Positions 8,581 through 17,990 of a DNA stretch of 64,000 bases are shown here, piece by piece. The DNA lies in NCBI GenBank assembly GCA_003990955.1, contig BIFV01000005.1:62001-126000 (forward strand), read 5' to 3'. A model generated the notes under the pieces. It was not told where the DNA came from and did no database searches. It saw nothing but the letters and a program-made list of their open reading frames with translations. This stretch comes from Sporomusaceae bacterium FL31. GTDB lineage: Bacteria; Bacillota; Negativicutes; DSM-1736; Dendrosporobacteraceae. A program made the translations under genes and the position numbers. Position 1 is the stretch's first letter. Each line of letters opens with the position of its first letter.

Positions 8581-9345
8581 TCTGAAATACCTCAGTACAC
8601 TCGTTAAGATAGCACTGAGCATTTCTTCTCCCTGTACTTCGGATGAGTCGAAAAATGTTAGCTTAAAAATAAGCTTGTCTAATTTCAGCATTGGAAAAAG
8701 TTCATCATAGGTTTTCAAATATGCGCCCTGAAAATCATGCGTGATCGTTTGTTCTTCGTAACGGCCAGCCGCCCGGCTTTTCTTGATATAATCATCAAAA
8801 ATCCCCTGCACCGAATCCAGACAGTTGCCATCCTCATCATAAATAAACATGGTTTTAGGCTCTCCGCCTAGCTGAACCTGCTGTTCGCCCATACCAAGAC
8901 GTTCTTTTTCTGCCTTAGCCCACGCTTCATCAATTTTAAGTTGGACAGGTGTAACTATAGGCTCCCAAATATGGTCGTCTAAAGGCAGCATCAGTTCGTA
9001 GAGGGTAATTCCAACATCACGGGCCAAATCTTTCGTCACTTTTTGATAAACTGGCTGCGTGAATAATGCACCAGCTGTTTGCCCTGGGATATCGCGCAGG
9101 ATTGAAAGCAACCGGAAAAGCTCATTATTTCCAATGGCTTTATTCCAATGCTGCGCTTGGATAATGGTTTTATAAGTAATCTCGCCATCAGTAAATTCCC
9201 AATAAATATCAACCTGATGAGTACTAGTCCGACCTTGAATGGTTGTGTTATGCTCAATTTTTATGGTTTGAACAGACTGCTCTGACGCTATTGCTTGGAC
9301 GAGTTTGCTGACAATTGTCTCATGATAAAGCTGCTTATCATGCAT
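8575..9345 (-). CDS. Mrr-like PD-(D/E)xK fold protein, active site probably degenerate
   Basis: 256 aa, soluble. Residues about 10-125 have the layout of a restriction-endonuclease-like core: THQVDIYWEF carries the first acidic residue, then a beta strand KTIIQAQHW, and a later ALFTQPVYQKVTKDLARDVGITLYEL, as in Mrr-type proteins where the strand usually reads (E/Q)xK. Here the lysine position is Gln (QAQ), so nuclease activity is doubtful. The C-terminal half, with YDEDGNCLDSVQ, is not recognised. No methylase or specificity subunit is nearby. An AGGTGG site precedes the ATG. A binding-only role or a diverged nuclease are both possible. Confidence 0.65.
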   Translation of the reverse strand: MHDKQLYHETIVSKLVQAIASEQSVQTIKIEHNTTIQGRTSTHQVDIYWEFTDGEITYKTIIQAQHWNKAIGNNELFRLLSILRDIPGQTAGALFTQPVYQKVTKDLARDVGITLYELMLPLDDHIWEPIVTPVQLKIDEAWAKAEKERLGMGEQQVQLGGEPKTMFIYDEDGNCLDSVQGIFDDYIKKSRAAGRYEEQTITHDFQGAYLKTYDELFPMLKLDKLIFKLTFFDSSEVQGEEMLSAILTSVLRYFRQ

Positions 9346-9504
9346 TCCAACACCACCTGCTATTAAAAGTTAAAATAATCCTTCATTACTATTTGACATA
9401 ATTTTATAAAAACCTACTAATCAGATAAAAAAATGATGGTAAAGCGGTCTAGCCTTCACTTTACCATCCTAATTGCGTTCCAATACGCTTCGGAGTACAA
9501 CCGA

Positions 9505-10521
9505 TTATTTCTTGGTTAGATATTTCCGAATATCCACCGCAACCGCTGCAACGATAATCAACCCCTTGATAATCAGCTGCCAATACGGATTAATGCCAAT
9601 AAATGTTAGTCCATAGTTGATAACCCCAAAGATTAATACACCAGCTAAGATCCCAGGAACGGTACCAATTCCGCCTGCCGTTGAAACGCCGCCGACAACA
9701 CAGGCCGCAATCGCATCAAGTTCATACATGTTGCCATAGTTATTGGTTGCTCCACCTGTTCTGGCAGCTTCTAAAACTCCAGCCAAACCATAAAGTGCAC
9801 CGGCAATGGCATACAAATATAATAAATTCCGTTGTACATTAATACCGGATACAATGGCGGCGTGGACATTCCCGCCAATTGCATACATGTTTTTGCCCAA
9901 GCGTGTTTTATTAAAAATAACCCACACAATAATCGAGATGACTAAAGCAATAACCACAATGTAGGGAATGGAGTAATCGCCACTACTGCCAAATGCGCCT
10001 GATCCAATTTCAGTAAAATCGCTTCTCAGCCCTCCAATTGGCTGAGATTCATTGGGTTTCATATCAAAGTAGATGGAATTGACACCATAAACCATAACCA
10101 TCGTACCTAACGTTGCAATAAAAGGCGGAACACTAAACTTTGCCACAATAGTCCCATTGATAATTCCCACCAGCAAGCCTGCAAGAACAGCAATCAGAAT
10201 AGGTAAAATGATTGGCAAATCAGGCATATCCGGATAAAAGCGCCGTGAATAATCGGCAACTTGCAGCATGGATGCCGACAATACTGCCGTCAGCCCAACC
10301 ACCCGGCCTGTTGAAAGATCAACGCCGCCAGTAATCAGTACAAACGCCGCACCTAGTGCAATAATAGCGCGTGTTGACGATTGCAAGAGAATATCACGGA
10401 TGGTAGTGACAGACATAAAGCGAGGATCATAAACAGCAATGGCCACCGTTAAAACAATTAAGACAATATAAATTGCATGCTGCATTAAAAAGTCGGATGT
10501 TTTTCGCGCGTCAATACTCAC
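9505..10521 (-). CDS. mglC: Galactose/methyl-galactoside ABC transporter permease
   Basis: 338 aa integral membrane subunit of a CUT2-type sugar importer (MglC/RbsC family), about 10 membrane helices. The family stretch ALGAAFVLITGGVDLSTG (about residues 55-73) is clear, as are GNMYELDAIAACVVGGVSTAGGIGT near the end. It is the last gene of the mglB-mglA-mglC order; the GTG start at 10521 follows the mglA stop by 14 bases and has an AAGGAGG site. The substrate is assigned as galactose from the adjoining galT-galK genes and the MglB-like binding protein. Confidence 0.92.
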   Translation of the reverse strand: MSIDARKTSDFLMQHAIYIVLIVLTVAIAVYDPRFMSVTTIRDILLQSSTRAIIALGAAFVLITGGVDLSTGRVVGLTAVLSASMLQVADYSRRFYPDMPDLPIILPILIAVLAGLLVGIINGTIVAKFSVPPFIATLGTMVMVYGVNSIYFDMKPNESQPIGGLRSDFTEIGSGAFGSSGDYSIPYIVVIALVISIIVWVIFNKTRLGKNMYAIGGNVHAAIVSGINVQRNLLYLYAIAGALYGLAGVLEAARTGGATNNYGNMYELDAIAACVVGGVSTAGGIGTVPGILAGVLIFGVINYGLTFIGINPYWQLIIKGLIIVAAVAVDIRKYLTKK

Positions 10522-10535
10522 TAGTATTTCCTCCT

Positions 10536-12053
10536 TTAGGCTAGGCGTTGGGTAGCCAAGCGCATGATTTCCTCTTCCGTAGCGTGGCTGCCATCAATAA
10601 TCCCGGTCATTCGCCCTTCACACATCACCATAATCCGGTCTGACATGCCTAGCAATTCCGGCATTTCTGACGAAATCATAATAATACTCTTTCCTTGTTT
10701 GGCCAGCTCTGCAATAATGGTGTAAATTTCAAATTTTGCACCAACATCAATTCCGCGAGTTGGCTCATCTAATAACAAAATTTCCGGTTCTGTCAATAAC
10801 CAGCGTGATAGCAGAACTTTTTGCTGGTTTCCGCCTGACAGATTTTTTATCAGTGTACGGATCGATGGGGTTTTCACGCGAAGTTTCTGCATGTTCTCTT
10901 CAGCATCAGCGACTCGCCGCTTCTCATCTAGTAAGAAATACGAAGTCTCATAAGCTGCCTGTTTAGCAACCGCTGTATTTTCTAATACAGAAAGAACAGG
11001 GAATATTCCCGTTGCCCGTCGTTCTTCGGTTAATAAGGCTATTTTATGCTTTTTTGCGTCAACCGGAGATTTAATGCTGATCTCTTGACCGTTCAGCACA
11101 AAGCGCCCTGACGCGATCGCTCGAAGTCCAAACAATGCCTCAATCAATTCAGTCCGCTGCGCCCCAACTAATCCTCCAATCCCCAGCACCTCGCCCTGAC
11201 GCAATTCAAAAGATACATTTTTAAAGGATTTAGCAAAAGCAGACGTTAAATTTTCGACTTGAAATACAACATCCCCCGGGATGTTGGCGCGGTCAGGGAA
11301 GCGTTGGGTAAGATCACGGCCCACCATGCGGGAAATGATCATATCGGTTGTAAGTTCGGCAGCTGGCCAAGTACCAATATACTTGCCGTCCCGCATGACA
11401 GTAACCTCATCCGATATTTCCAGAATTTCTTCCATTTTATGAGAGATATAAATAATGGCAACACCGCGCTTCTTAAGATCTCGGATAATTTTAAACAGCT
11501 GCTCTACTTCATTGCCGGTCAGCGAGGATGTAGGTTCATCCATCACAATGACTTTTGAGTTAAACGATACAGCCTTGGCTATTTCGATTGATTGCACTTT
11601 CGATACCGACAGTTTTCCCACCAGCATGGCAGGATCAATATCAATCTGTAAATCGCTGAATAGCTGCTCAGTATCTCGTTTCATCTTTGCTTCATCAATG
11701 AGTTTAAACGGCCCCACCCCTTTGACTGGAAAACGCCCCAGCCAAAGATTTTCCATAACATTGCGATGAGGAACAGGATGTAATTCTTGATGAATCATGG
11801 AAATTCCCTGATCGAGTGCTGCCTTAGAGTTAGGAATTTCTACTTTTTGGCCATTTAGAATAATTTCGCCTGCATCAGCTTTATAAATGCCAAATAAGCA
11901 TTTCATCAAAGTTGATTTGCCTGCTCCATTCTCTCCCATCAAAGCATGCACAGCGCCGCTGCGAACTTTGAGGCTCACATGATCAAGAGCTTTAACGCCT
12001 GGAAATTCCTTCACAATATTTCGCATTTCCAGCAAAAATTCTTGTTCAGCCAT
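10536..12053 (-). CDS. mglA: Galactose/methyl-galactoside ABC transporter ATPase
   Basis: 505 aa, two fused ABC ATPase domains as usual for CUT2 sugar importers. The N-terminal domain has Walker A GENGAGKST, the signature LSVSKVQ and Walker B VIVMDEPTS. The C-terminal domain has a degenerate Walker A (GGLVGAQRTEL), an intact signature LSGGNQQK and Walker B ILLLDEPTRG. The asymmetric pair is normal for RbsA/MglA proteins. The ATG at 12053 has a GGAGGG site in front; an upstream in-frame ATG 30 bases earlier lies before the ribosome binding site and is rejected. Confidence 0.93.
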   Translation of the reverse strand: MAEQEFLLEMRNIVKEFPGVKALDHVSLKVRSGAVHALMGENGAGKSTLMKCLFGIYKADAGEIILNGQKVEIPNSKAALDQGISMIHQELHPVPHRNVMENLWLGRFPVKGVGPFKLIDEAKMKRDTEQLFSDLQIDIDPAMLVGKLSVSKVQSIEIAKAVSFNSKVIVMDEPTSSLTGNEVEQLFKIIRDLKKRGVAIIYISHKMEEILEISDEVTVMRDGKYIGTWPAAELTTDMIISRMVGRDLTQRFPDRANIPGDVVFQVENLTSAFAKSFKNVSFELRQGEVLGIGGLVGAQRTELIEALFGLRAIASGRFVLNGQEISIKSPVDAKKHKIALLTEERRATGIFPVLSVLENTAVAKQAAYETSYFLLDEKRRVADAEENMQKLRVKTPSIRTLIKNLSGGNQQKVLLSRWLLTEPEILLLDEPTRGIDVGAKFEIYTIIAELAKQGKSIIMISSEMPELLGMSDRIMVMCEGRMTGIIDGSHATEEEIMRLATQRLA

Positions 12054-12145
12054 TCGACGCCCTCCTTCATCAGCCCACATCATACTCTATACAAGCACGG
12101 TGTATTCACCAAGTTATTGTCATAGTCAGATACTTGCTTGATATT

Positions 12146-12182
12146 ATCTGGCAGGAGCAATCCGTGACTGCTCCTGCCAGAT
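12146..12182 (-). terminator. Intercistronic hairpin between mglB and mglA
   Basis: Perfect 14-base arms (12146-12159, 12169-12182) around a nine-base loop, 20 bases after the mglB stop. It lacks a long T run, so it probably acts as an mRNA-stabilising or partial-termination hairpin that raises the binding-protein level over the other subunits. Confidence 0.7.
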
Positions 12183-12201
12183 ATTCTATACTTCAGAAAA
12201 A

Positions 12202-13233
12202 TTATTTAGCGTCATTCATGTTTTCTTTCGTTATTTTCTTGTAAGCAACCCAGACATATTTGTTATCAGTCAGTTCGAAACCAGTATTTTCTTTTGTAGG
12301 CGTTTGCCCTTGAGCTAGTACGGACGCGATATTAATTGTCGCTTTGCCTTGGTTAACCGCATCATTTAAAACAGTGCCCAGCATGGTTCCATCTTCTAAT
12401 GCTTTTAATGCCGGAGCTGTAGCGTCAACCCCCACAACTGGAATGTACTTGCCATCCTTAAAATAGCCTTTTGCTTTTAATGCTTCAATAGCGCCTAGTG
12501 CCATATCGTCATTATTGGCAAAAACAGCTTCAATCGCATCACCATGTGCAGCTAGGAAGGCAGCCATTTTTTCCTGGCCTTTTACCCGATCCCACATAGC
12601 AGTATCTTCGGCCAGCTTTTGTACTTTGATGCCAGCATCTTCGACAGCTTTAATTGAATATTTAGTCCGCAATTCTGCATCTTGGTGACCTGGCTCACCT
12701 TTCAGCATGACGTATTGCAATACACCGTCTTTATTTTTATCGGCTTCAGGATGGGCTTTCATGTAATCCACGATAAGCTGCCCGGAAATAGTTCCTGACT
12801 CTTCTGCCTTAGCACCTACATAATAGACTTTATCCCATTTTTTCATATCTTCCGGTAATGGTTCACGGTTAAAAAACACAACAGGGGTATTGGCTTTTTT
12901 CGCTTTATCAATGATGACGCCGGCCGCTGTGCGATCAACCGGATTGATAGCGAGAGCATTGACCTTTTTAGTAATAAACAAGTCAACCTTGTCATTTTGA
13001 GTGGATTGAGAATTCTGGCTATCGACAATTTCAACAGTAGCCTTGCCTTCAGCAAATTTAGATATTGAGTTGCGGACGCCTGTCATGAAGGTGTCATCAA
13101 ACTTATAAATCGCCACACCGACAACCGACTTGGCAGAGTTAGCCCCGGACGGAGCCTGTGAATTCGAGCACCCCGCCGCTAATACTCCAAGGAGCACACT
13201 GGTGATAATCAGTCCTTTTAAGCCTTTTTTCAC
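12202..13233 (-). CDS. mglB: Galactose/glucose-binding lipoprotein
   Basis: 343 aa periplasmic-binding protein type I. The N-terminus is a lipoprotein signal ending in LAAGC, so the mature protein is anchored through Cys22. The body matches MglB: VGVAIYKFDDTFMTGVRN near the start, INPVDRTAAGVIIDKA, FFNREP, then FANNDDMALGAIEALKAKGY and VVGVDATAPAL, which include sugar-contacting Asn, Asp and Arg residues of the galactose-binding family. The GTG start has a GAGGAGGG site. It is the first mgl gene and is followed by an intercistronic hairpin. Confidence 0.92.
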   Translation of the reverse strand: MKKGLKGLIITSVLLGVLAAGCSNSQAPSGANSAKSVVGVAIYKFDDTFMTGVRNSISKFAEGKATVEIVDSQNSQSTQNDKVDLFITKKVNALAINPVDRTAAGVIIDKAKKANTPVVFFNREPLPEDMKKWDKVYYVGAKAEESGTISGQLIVDYMKAHPEADKNKDGVLQYVMLKGEPGHQDAELRTKYSIKAVEDAGIKVQKLAEDTAMWDRVKGQEKMAAFLAAHGDAIEAVFANNDDMALGAIEALKAKGYFKDGKYIPVVGVDATAPALKALEDGTMLGTVLNDAVNQGKATINIASVLAQGQTPTKENTGFELTDNKYVWVAYKKITKENMNDAK

Positions 13234-13347
13234 AAAAAATACCCTCCTCTAATATTTTGGTTTGAGTTTATTTATCATAAAGCAGCGATAAGCGCCTATG
13301 TTTCAGCTATTGTCGGGCCTTACCCCGCTTCATAATCATAGTACCGT

Positions 13348-14565
13348 TCATTTGGGATGAAGCAATTTCAACTCGGTTACTTCCGTAAAAACTAAATCTG
13401 CCGCTCCCTTTAATGTGTTTTCAGTACCTTTTCCAGAAAACCGAATGTCAAGTCCGCTGCTGCAGCTTTCAAAAGCCCGGTCACGGACAATCTGCTTCAC
13501 CATGTCTTCAATATGGACTCTGGCTTTAACTATCCCGCCGGCAATCACAACAATTTCAGGATTAAAGATATTTACTAAATTGGCAATCCCAATACCCAGA
13601 TAGCGGGCAACTCGATTCAGCATCCGCAAGGCAACCTCATCACCAGCGTCAGCGGCCCGGTAGATTTCATCAGGGGAAACTTCCTCCAGATTACCGGCAA
13701 CATAATCCTTAACAAGCGAAGGCTGGCCTTCCTTGATCTCCTTGGCAACTAAATCAACAAGGGCGTTTTCTGATGCCATGGCTTCTAAGCAGCCATAATT
13801 GCCACAACTGCAGAGAGGCCCTGTCACATCAATTGTAGAGTGTCCAACTTCACCAGCACTGTCATTCACGCCCCGGTACAACTTGCCATTAAAGATAATG
13901 CCCCCGCCAATCCCATGACTGACTTTTAATAAAACCATACTTTGCGCATCTTTTACTGAACCATAATGATACTCTCCATTAGTCAGCGCCCGTGAATCGT
14001 TTTCCACAAACGTGACTAAGCCGGTTTTTTCTTCAATAATATATTTGAGCGGAACATTGCGCCACCCAATATTCGGGGCAAATACCGAAATACCCTCACG
14101 CAACCTTACAGGTCCCCGCACGACCACACCAACAGCGACTATCGGTATTGCTGACGACTGCAGGCACCGCTCAATAATAGCCAGCAAAAATTCCAGAACA
14201 CTTTCTTTACTGCATTTCTTAATATTCTGAATTTCTTGGTGGTGAATTTGCAAATCCGGGTCAACAACATAACCAATGATCTTTTCTGACCGCACATGCA
14301 CGACAATAATGCGAGCAATCTCAGGATTGATTTTTAATAATAGTGGCCTGCGGCCACCGCTTGACTCTCCAACCATATCTTCCTGAATGCTTCCGGCCTC
14401 GTGAAGCTTGTTGATAATATTGGTGACGGCCGGCGGCGTAAGACCAGTAATTTTAGCAATTTCAGCTCGTGATATTAACCCGGAGCGCCGAATAAGATGC
14501 ACGATTTGAGCCTCATTCGTAATGGTACCATTTTTCGTTTTCGCTGCGAAATTCTCCCGCCCCAT
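13348..14565 (-). CDS. ROK-family transcriptional repressor (XylR/NagC type)
   Basis: 405 aa. Residues about 15-80 are a winged helix-turn-helix (SRAEIAKITGLTPPAVTNIINKL). The rest is a ROK sugar-kinase-like domain with EVGHSTID and the zinc site CSCGNYGCLEAMAS. A degenerate nucleotide site and fused DNA-binding domain make it a regulator rather than a glucokinase. It sits between galM and mglB in the galactose operon, so control of gal/mgl by a free sugar is likely. A candidate operator is the AT-rich palindrome at 17800-17823. A short perfect inverted repeat (ACACAGC, 14585-14603) lies between galM and this gene. Confidence 0.88.
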   Translation of the reverse strand: MGRENFAAKTKNGTITNEAQIVHLIRRSGLISRAEIAKITGLTPPAVTNIINKLHEAGSIQEDMVGESSGGRRPLLLKINPEIARIIVVHVRSEKIIGYVVDPDLQIHHQEIQNIKKCSKESVLEFLLAIIERCLQSSAIPIVAVGVVVRGPVRLREGISVFAPNIGWRNVPLKYIIEEKTGLVTFVENDSRALTNGEYHYGSVKDAQSMVLLKVSHGIGGGIIFNGKLYRGVNDSAGEVGHSTIDVTGPLCSCGNYGCLEAMASENALVDLVAKEIKEGQPSLVKDYVAGNLEEVSPDEIYRAADAGDEVALRMLNRVARYLGIGIANLVNIFNPEIVVIAGGIVKARVHIEDMVKQIVRDRAFESCSSGLDIRFSGKGTENTLKGAADLVFTEVTELKLLHPK

Positions 14566-14638
14566 AGATCCCTGCCTTTCCCCGACACAGCCTTAAGCTG
14601 TGTACGGTAAGTATGGTTCGACAATAGCCATTGAATAG

Positions 14639-15580
14639 CTACTTGATTGCCGTAAGTTCAATATTTAAGTACCATTCCTGGTTTTCTCCGGGGTTTAGTG
14701 GTACTAAGCTGTTCGACCGGTATGCCTCGGCAAGACTATCATAATAACCGGAAGCAGGTTCAAGCGCACAATTGTACTCACCTTTAAATCCCCCCATATT
14801 GATCCATACGCCTAGGTAAGGTACCCGTTCTTGAGGAAATGACAACTGATACAAAAGCTTGCCAGCATTGAGGGTAAGACCTGCCGTTCCTTGAGCAATT
14901 TTACCCTGAATATAAAATTTTTCAGTTCGCCGTAATGAACAAGGCCCGATTCTGCTTAAATCAACCTTTTGTCCATCTACGCCTATACTCAAAGGAAACT
15001 GATGGATTGTTCCGACAGAACCCAGGACGGTACTGTCGTGTACGTTGATCACCCGTTCTGCCTGCGGCAGCAGCAATTTGGTTCCTTGATCACAGGCTAC
15101 CAGTCCATGGAAAGCCCAAAGTCCAAATAATTTAGCCTGTCCGGTATTTCTAACCCGATAACTAATTTGGACAACATGATCAGCCAAGGTAATAACCCTC
15201 TCAAACGTATAAGGTAAGGAAATCCCTTGAGCAATGCTCACCACTCGCCCCTCATCGGCAATTACTTGCCAAGGAACACTCCAAAGTTCACCATGATCAG
15301 GTAAGGAAACCTCAGAATAACCAGGTGCCGGATAATAACAAGGATCAATGGTTGGATACATCTCATCAGCCCCAGAAGTATCGTAACAGGAAAAATCTGC
15401 TCCATACTGCGGCAGCGGATAGGCATGGCCAGTTGGCTGAAAAAAAACTTCGAAATTCTGCGGTTTATACACCAGAGATGCAATCTTAGCACCTAACGCT
15501 GGCAGAATCACCATACTGATCCAATCATTCTCAAGAGTATAACAAGGACTGCCCTTATACAATCCAGGCTTAGCCTTCAT
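14639..15580 (-). CDS. galM: Aldose 1-epimerase family protein
   Basis: 313 aa cytosolic protein of the aldose-epimerase (galactose mutarotase) superfamily. Conserved features include GAKIASLVYKPQN in the first strands, a LWAFHGLVACD segment with the family's active-site-type His, and ALEPASGYYDSL near the end with the acidic residue expected of the catalytic base. It would equilibrate alpha- and beta-galactose for GalK. The ATG at 15580 overlaps the end of galK by 11 bases and has a GAGAGGAG site; longer in-frame versions have none. It diverges from E. coli GalM, and a related COG2017 specificity cannot be excluded. Confidence 0.75.
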   Translation of the reverse strand: MKAKPGLYKGSPCYTLENDWISMVILPALGAKIASLVYKPQNFEVFFQPTGHAYPLPQYGADFSCYDTSGADEMYPTIDPCYYPAPGYSEVSLPDHGELWSVPWQVIADEGRVVSIAQGISLPYTFERVITLADHVVQISYRVRNTGQAKLFGLWAFHGLVACDQGTKLLLPQAERVINVHDSTVLGSVGTIHQFPLSIGVDGQKVDLSRIGPCSLRRTEKFYIQGKIAQGTAGLTLNAGKLLYQLSFPQERVPYLGVWINMGGFKGEYNCALEPASGYYDSLAEAYRSNSLVPLNPGENQEWYLNIELTAIK

Positions 15581-16745
15581 GAATCGCTCCTCTCTCAACC
15601 CCATCGGCAACAATAGCCGGATAAAAATCAGCAATCCGGCCGGTTACGGCCTGATACCCCAGCCTAACCTGCTGCATAAACTTATCTAAAGCCTGATTTT
15701 CTACTAAAGCAATGGCACAGCCGCCAAAACCCGCTCCAGTCATTCTGGCCCCAATACAACCAGGAACTTGCAATGCATGCTCAACAAGCACATCAAGTTC
15801 AAGACCAGATACTTCAAAATCAGTTTGCAGCGAACGATGTGATGCAATCATTAAGCCACCAAAAGCAGAAACTTCTCCGGCGCGCAGCAATGAAACAGCA
15901 TCGATAACACGCTGATTTTCCGATACAACATGCCTGGCCCGTTTCCTTAAGACAGGCTGCTCCAGCAAACCTTCAACTTCAGCCATTGTGGCTTGGCAAA
16001 GATGCTCAATGCCTCGATGCTTGCGAATAATGGCCAGCGCTTGGTCGCATTCCTGCCGCCGTTCATTATATTTCGAGTCGGTTAATTCTCTCTTTTTGTT
16101 CGTGTTCATGATCACTAAGCTGTGATTGTCTAAGCTTAAAGGAATGTATTCATGAGTCAAGGTATTGCAATCCAGTAAAATTGCATGATGCTTATGTCCC
16201 ATAGCAATTGCAAAATGGTCCATAATCCCACAGTTCACACCAATAAATTCATTTTCAACTTTTCGGCACAATTGAGCCATAGCAACTCGATCAAGGCCGC
16301 TATTGCCAAAGGTTGTCTGCAGCATATACGCGGTAAGAATCAATAAAGCAGCGGATGAAGAAAGCCCTGCACCGGTTGGCAAGTTTCCTGAGAAAAAAAC
16401 ATCACAGCCTTGAAGGAGCAACCCCTGATCAACTAAGTATTGAATAACACCTTTCGGATAGTTAGTCCAGCCGTCCTCTTGCCGACAAACCAGCGTCTGC
16501 TTAAGATCAATCACTGCACCACTTCCGGCATTATCTGAGTGAAGCTGAATAACGCCATCCGTTCTGCGCCGCAATAGCCCCCATATTCCAAGTGACACAG
16601 CTGCCGGAAATACATACCCGCCATTAAAATCGGTATATTCACCAATCAGATTGACGCGGCCTGGCGCAAAGAATATAGAAACAGGCTGCTTACTATCACC
16701 AAAGTGCTTAGTAAACTTCATTTTCAGCTCAGCATGAATGCTCAT
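15570..16745 (-). CDS. galK: Galactokinase
   Basis: 391 aa GHMP kinase that phosphorylates alpha-D-galactose at C1. All three motifs are intact: PGRVNLIGEYTDFNGG (from residue 28, galactokinase signature with the sugar-binding Glu and Asp), LPTGAGLSSSAAL (about 120-132, phosphate loop) and MTGAGFGGCAIAL (about 333-345). The catalytic Asp lies in NCGIMDHFA. The ATG overlaps the galT stop by one base (TAATG) and has an AGGAGG site, so the two are translationally coupled. The GalK order with galT and galM points to the Leloir pathway. Confidence 0.97.
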   Translation of the reverse strand: MSIHAELKMKFTKHFGDSKQPVSIFFAPGRVNLIGEYTDFNGGYVFPAAVSLGIWGLLRRRTDGVIQLHSDNAGSGAVIDLKQTLVCRQEDGWTNYPKGVIQYLVDQGLLLQGCDVFFSGNLPTGAGLSSSAALLILTAYMLQTTFGNSGLDRVAMAQLCRKVENEFIGVNCGIMDHFAIAMGHKHHAILLDCNTLTHEYIPLSLDNHSLVIMNTNKKRELTDSKYNERRQECDQALAIIRKHRGIEHLCQATMAEVEGLLEQPVLRKRARHVVSENQRVIDAVSLLRAGEVSAFGGLMIASHRSLQTDFEVSGLELDVLVEHALQVPGCIGARMTGAGFGGCAIALVENQALDKFMQQVRLGYQAVTGRIADFYPAIVADGVERGAIHEG

Positions 16746-17731
16746 TAACTTTCCTCCTGGCTAACAAAGCGGTGATAGGCTTGCTTAAGCTGTTCGGCTG
16801 TTTGCTCAACCGCCATAGGATTACAAGCAGCCCACGCCCCCATCTCGGACGATGCATAAAATTTTAATTTATCGGCCTCACGAAGCGGAGTATAAAACTC
16901 GATATGGAAATGGTAATACTGATGGGATTCCCGGTATTGAGGGCTATTAACCGGTGTTTGATGAAAGCACATCATATAAGGAAACGGCTTGTTAAACAAG
17001 GCGTCAAAAGCTCCGGTAATATTTTTCAGCATAACAGCCAAATCCCGTTTTTCAAGATCATTAAACTCTGTAATGTTGCCAGCATGTCGTTTGCTTACAA
17101 TAAATACACCATGAGGATAATCGGTAAAGAACGGAATATAGGCGATAAAGCTCGCATTTTCCGCAATCACCCGTTGTTGAAACGCACCTTCAGTTTCATT
17201 CATATCACAAATTAAACATGAGTGCGCCTCAGCATAATACTGCTGGCAGCTCTCTAATTCAATTTCTATTTTTTGCGGTACAAAAGAATAGGCATAGATT
17301 TGTCCGTGCGGATGAGGCATCGTTACACCGACTTCCTCACCCCGGTTTTCAAACTCAAAAATATATTTAATGTTAGGATCACGTGCCAAATCAATAAACC
17401 GGCTGGCTAATAAGTTGACCAGCTTAACGATATGATCCACAGATAATGCAGATAATGTGGTGTGATGCTCTGGTGAATATAAAATGACTTCGCATTTTCC
17501 ATAATTCTGCGCGGCCTCATACGGCCCGCTTACCACACTCTCGGGAGCTTCCGGATTCAGCGTCAAGGCAGGAAAATCATTATTGTAAGCATGAACGTCA
17601 TAGTGTTCCGGAACTTTTCCGGACCCCGGACAAAACGGACACCAATTCTGAGGCAGATGCGGTCTGGCCTGACGATTAGCAGCAACCATTGTCCAGGTAC
17701 GCAATAAGGGATTCCACCTAAGTTCAGCCAT
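16745..17731 (-). CDS. galT: Galactose-1-phosphate uridylyltransferase
   Basis: 328 aa class I GalT of the HIT superfamily. It exchanges UDP between UDP-glucose and galactose-1-phosphate through a uridylyl-histidine. The zinc Cys pair is in CPFCPG (31-36) and the active-site histidine in MPHPHGQIYAYSF (about residues 137-149). A second zinc pair follows the LICDMNE region. The ATG has a GGAGGGG site. It is the first gene of the minus-strand gal operon and is divergent from the hexokinase gene, with a 259-base regulatory gap. Confidence 0.96.
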   Translation of the reverse strand: MAELRWNPLLRTWTMVAANRQARPHLPQNWCPFCPGSGKVPEHYDVHAYNNDFPALTLNPEAPESVVSGPYEAAQNYGKCEVILYSPEHHTTLSALSVDHIVKLVNLLASRFIDLARDPNIKYIFEFENRGEEVGVTMPHPHGQIYAYSFVPQKIEIELESCQQYYAEAHSCLICDMNETEGAFQQRVIAENASFIAYIPFFTDYPHGVFIVSKRHAGNITEFNDLEKRDLAVMLKNITGAFDALFNKPFPYMMCFHQTPVNSPQYRESHQYYHFHIEFYTPLREADKLKFYASSEMGAWAACNPMAVEQTAEQLKQAYHRFVSQEES

Positions 17732-17799
17732 AATACCCCTCCAATTAGCTTAAAAACCGTGATTGAATAAAACATATTCCATTAATTGTTATGTAATCA

Positions 17800-17823
17800 A
17801 CTTAATTAACTTCTTAATTAAGT
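17800..17823. promoter_or_regulatory. AT-rich palindrome, candidate ROK-repressor operator
   Basis: ACTTAATTAA and its complement flank a four-base centre, giving perfect 10-base arms. It lies in the divergent galT/hexokinase gap, just upstream of a possible minus-strand promoter (TTGATT, 18 bases, TATGTT). A further TTAATTAAC half-site sits near 17910, and a TATAAT box at 17944-17949 could serve the hexokinase gene. The binding protein is inferred. Confidence 0.45.
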
Positions 17824-17990
17824 ACTACGACAATCATTCGATAAATAGAACTTTAATCCTGCTATTTTGTGCAAATTTTATAAATATTCTAAAATGTTTG
17901 TAAAATTTTTAATTAACTACATCAATCCAACGTATTTTTACTGTATAATAATAGTCATAAAATATCTGCCAGGTACAAAGGAGGTCTGTT

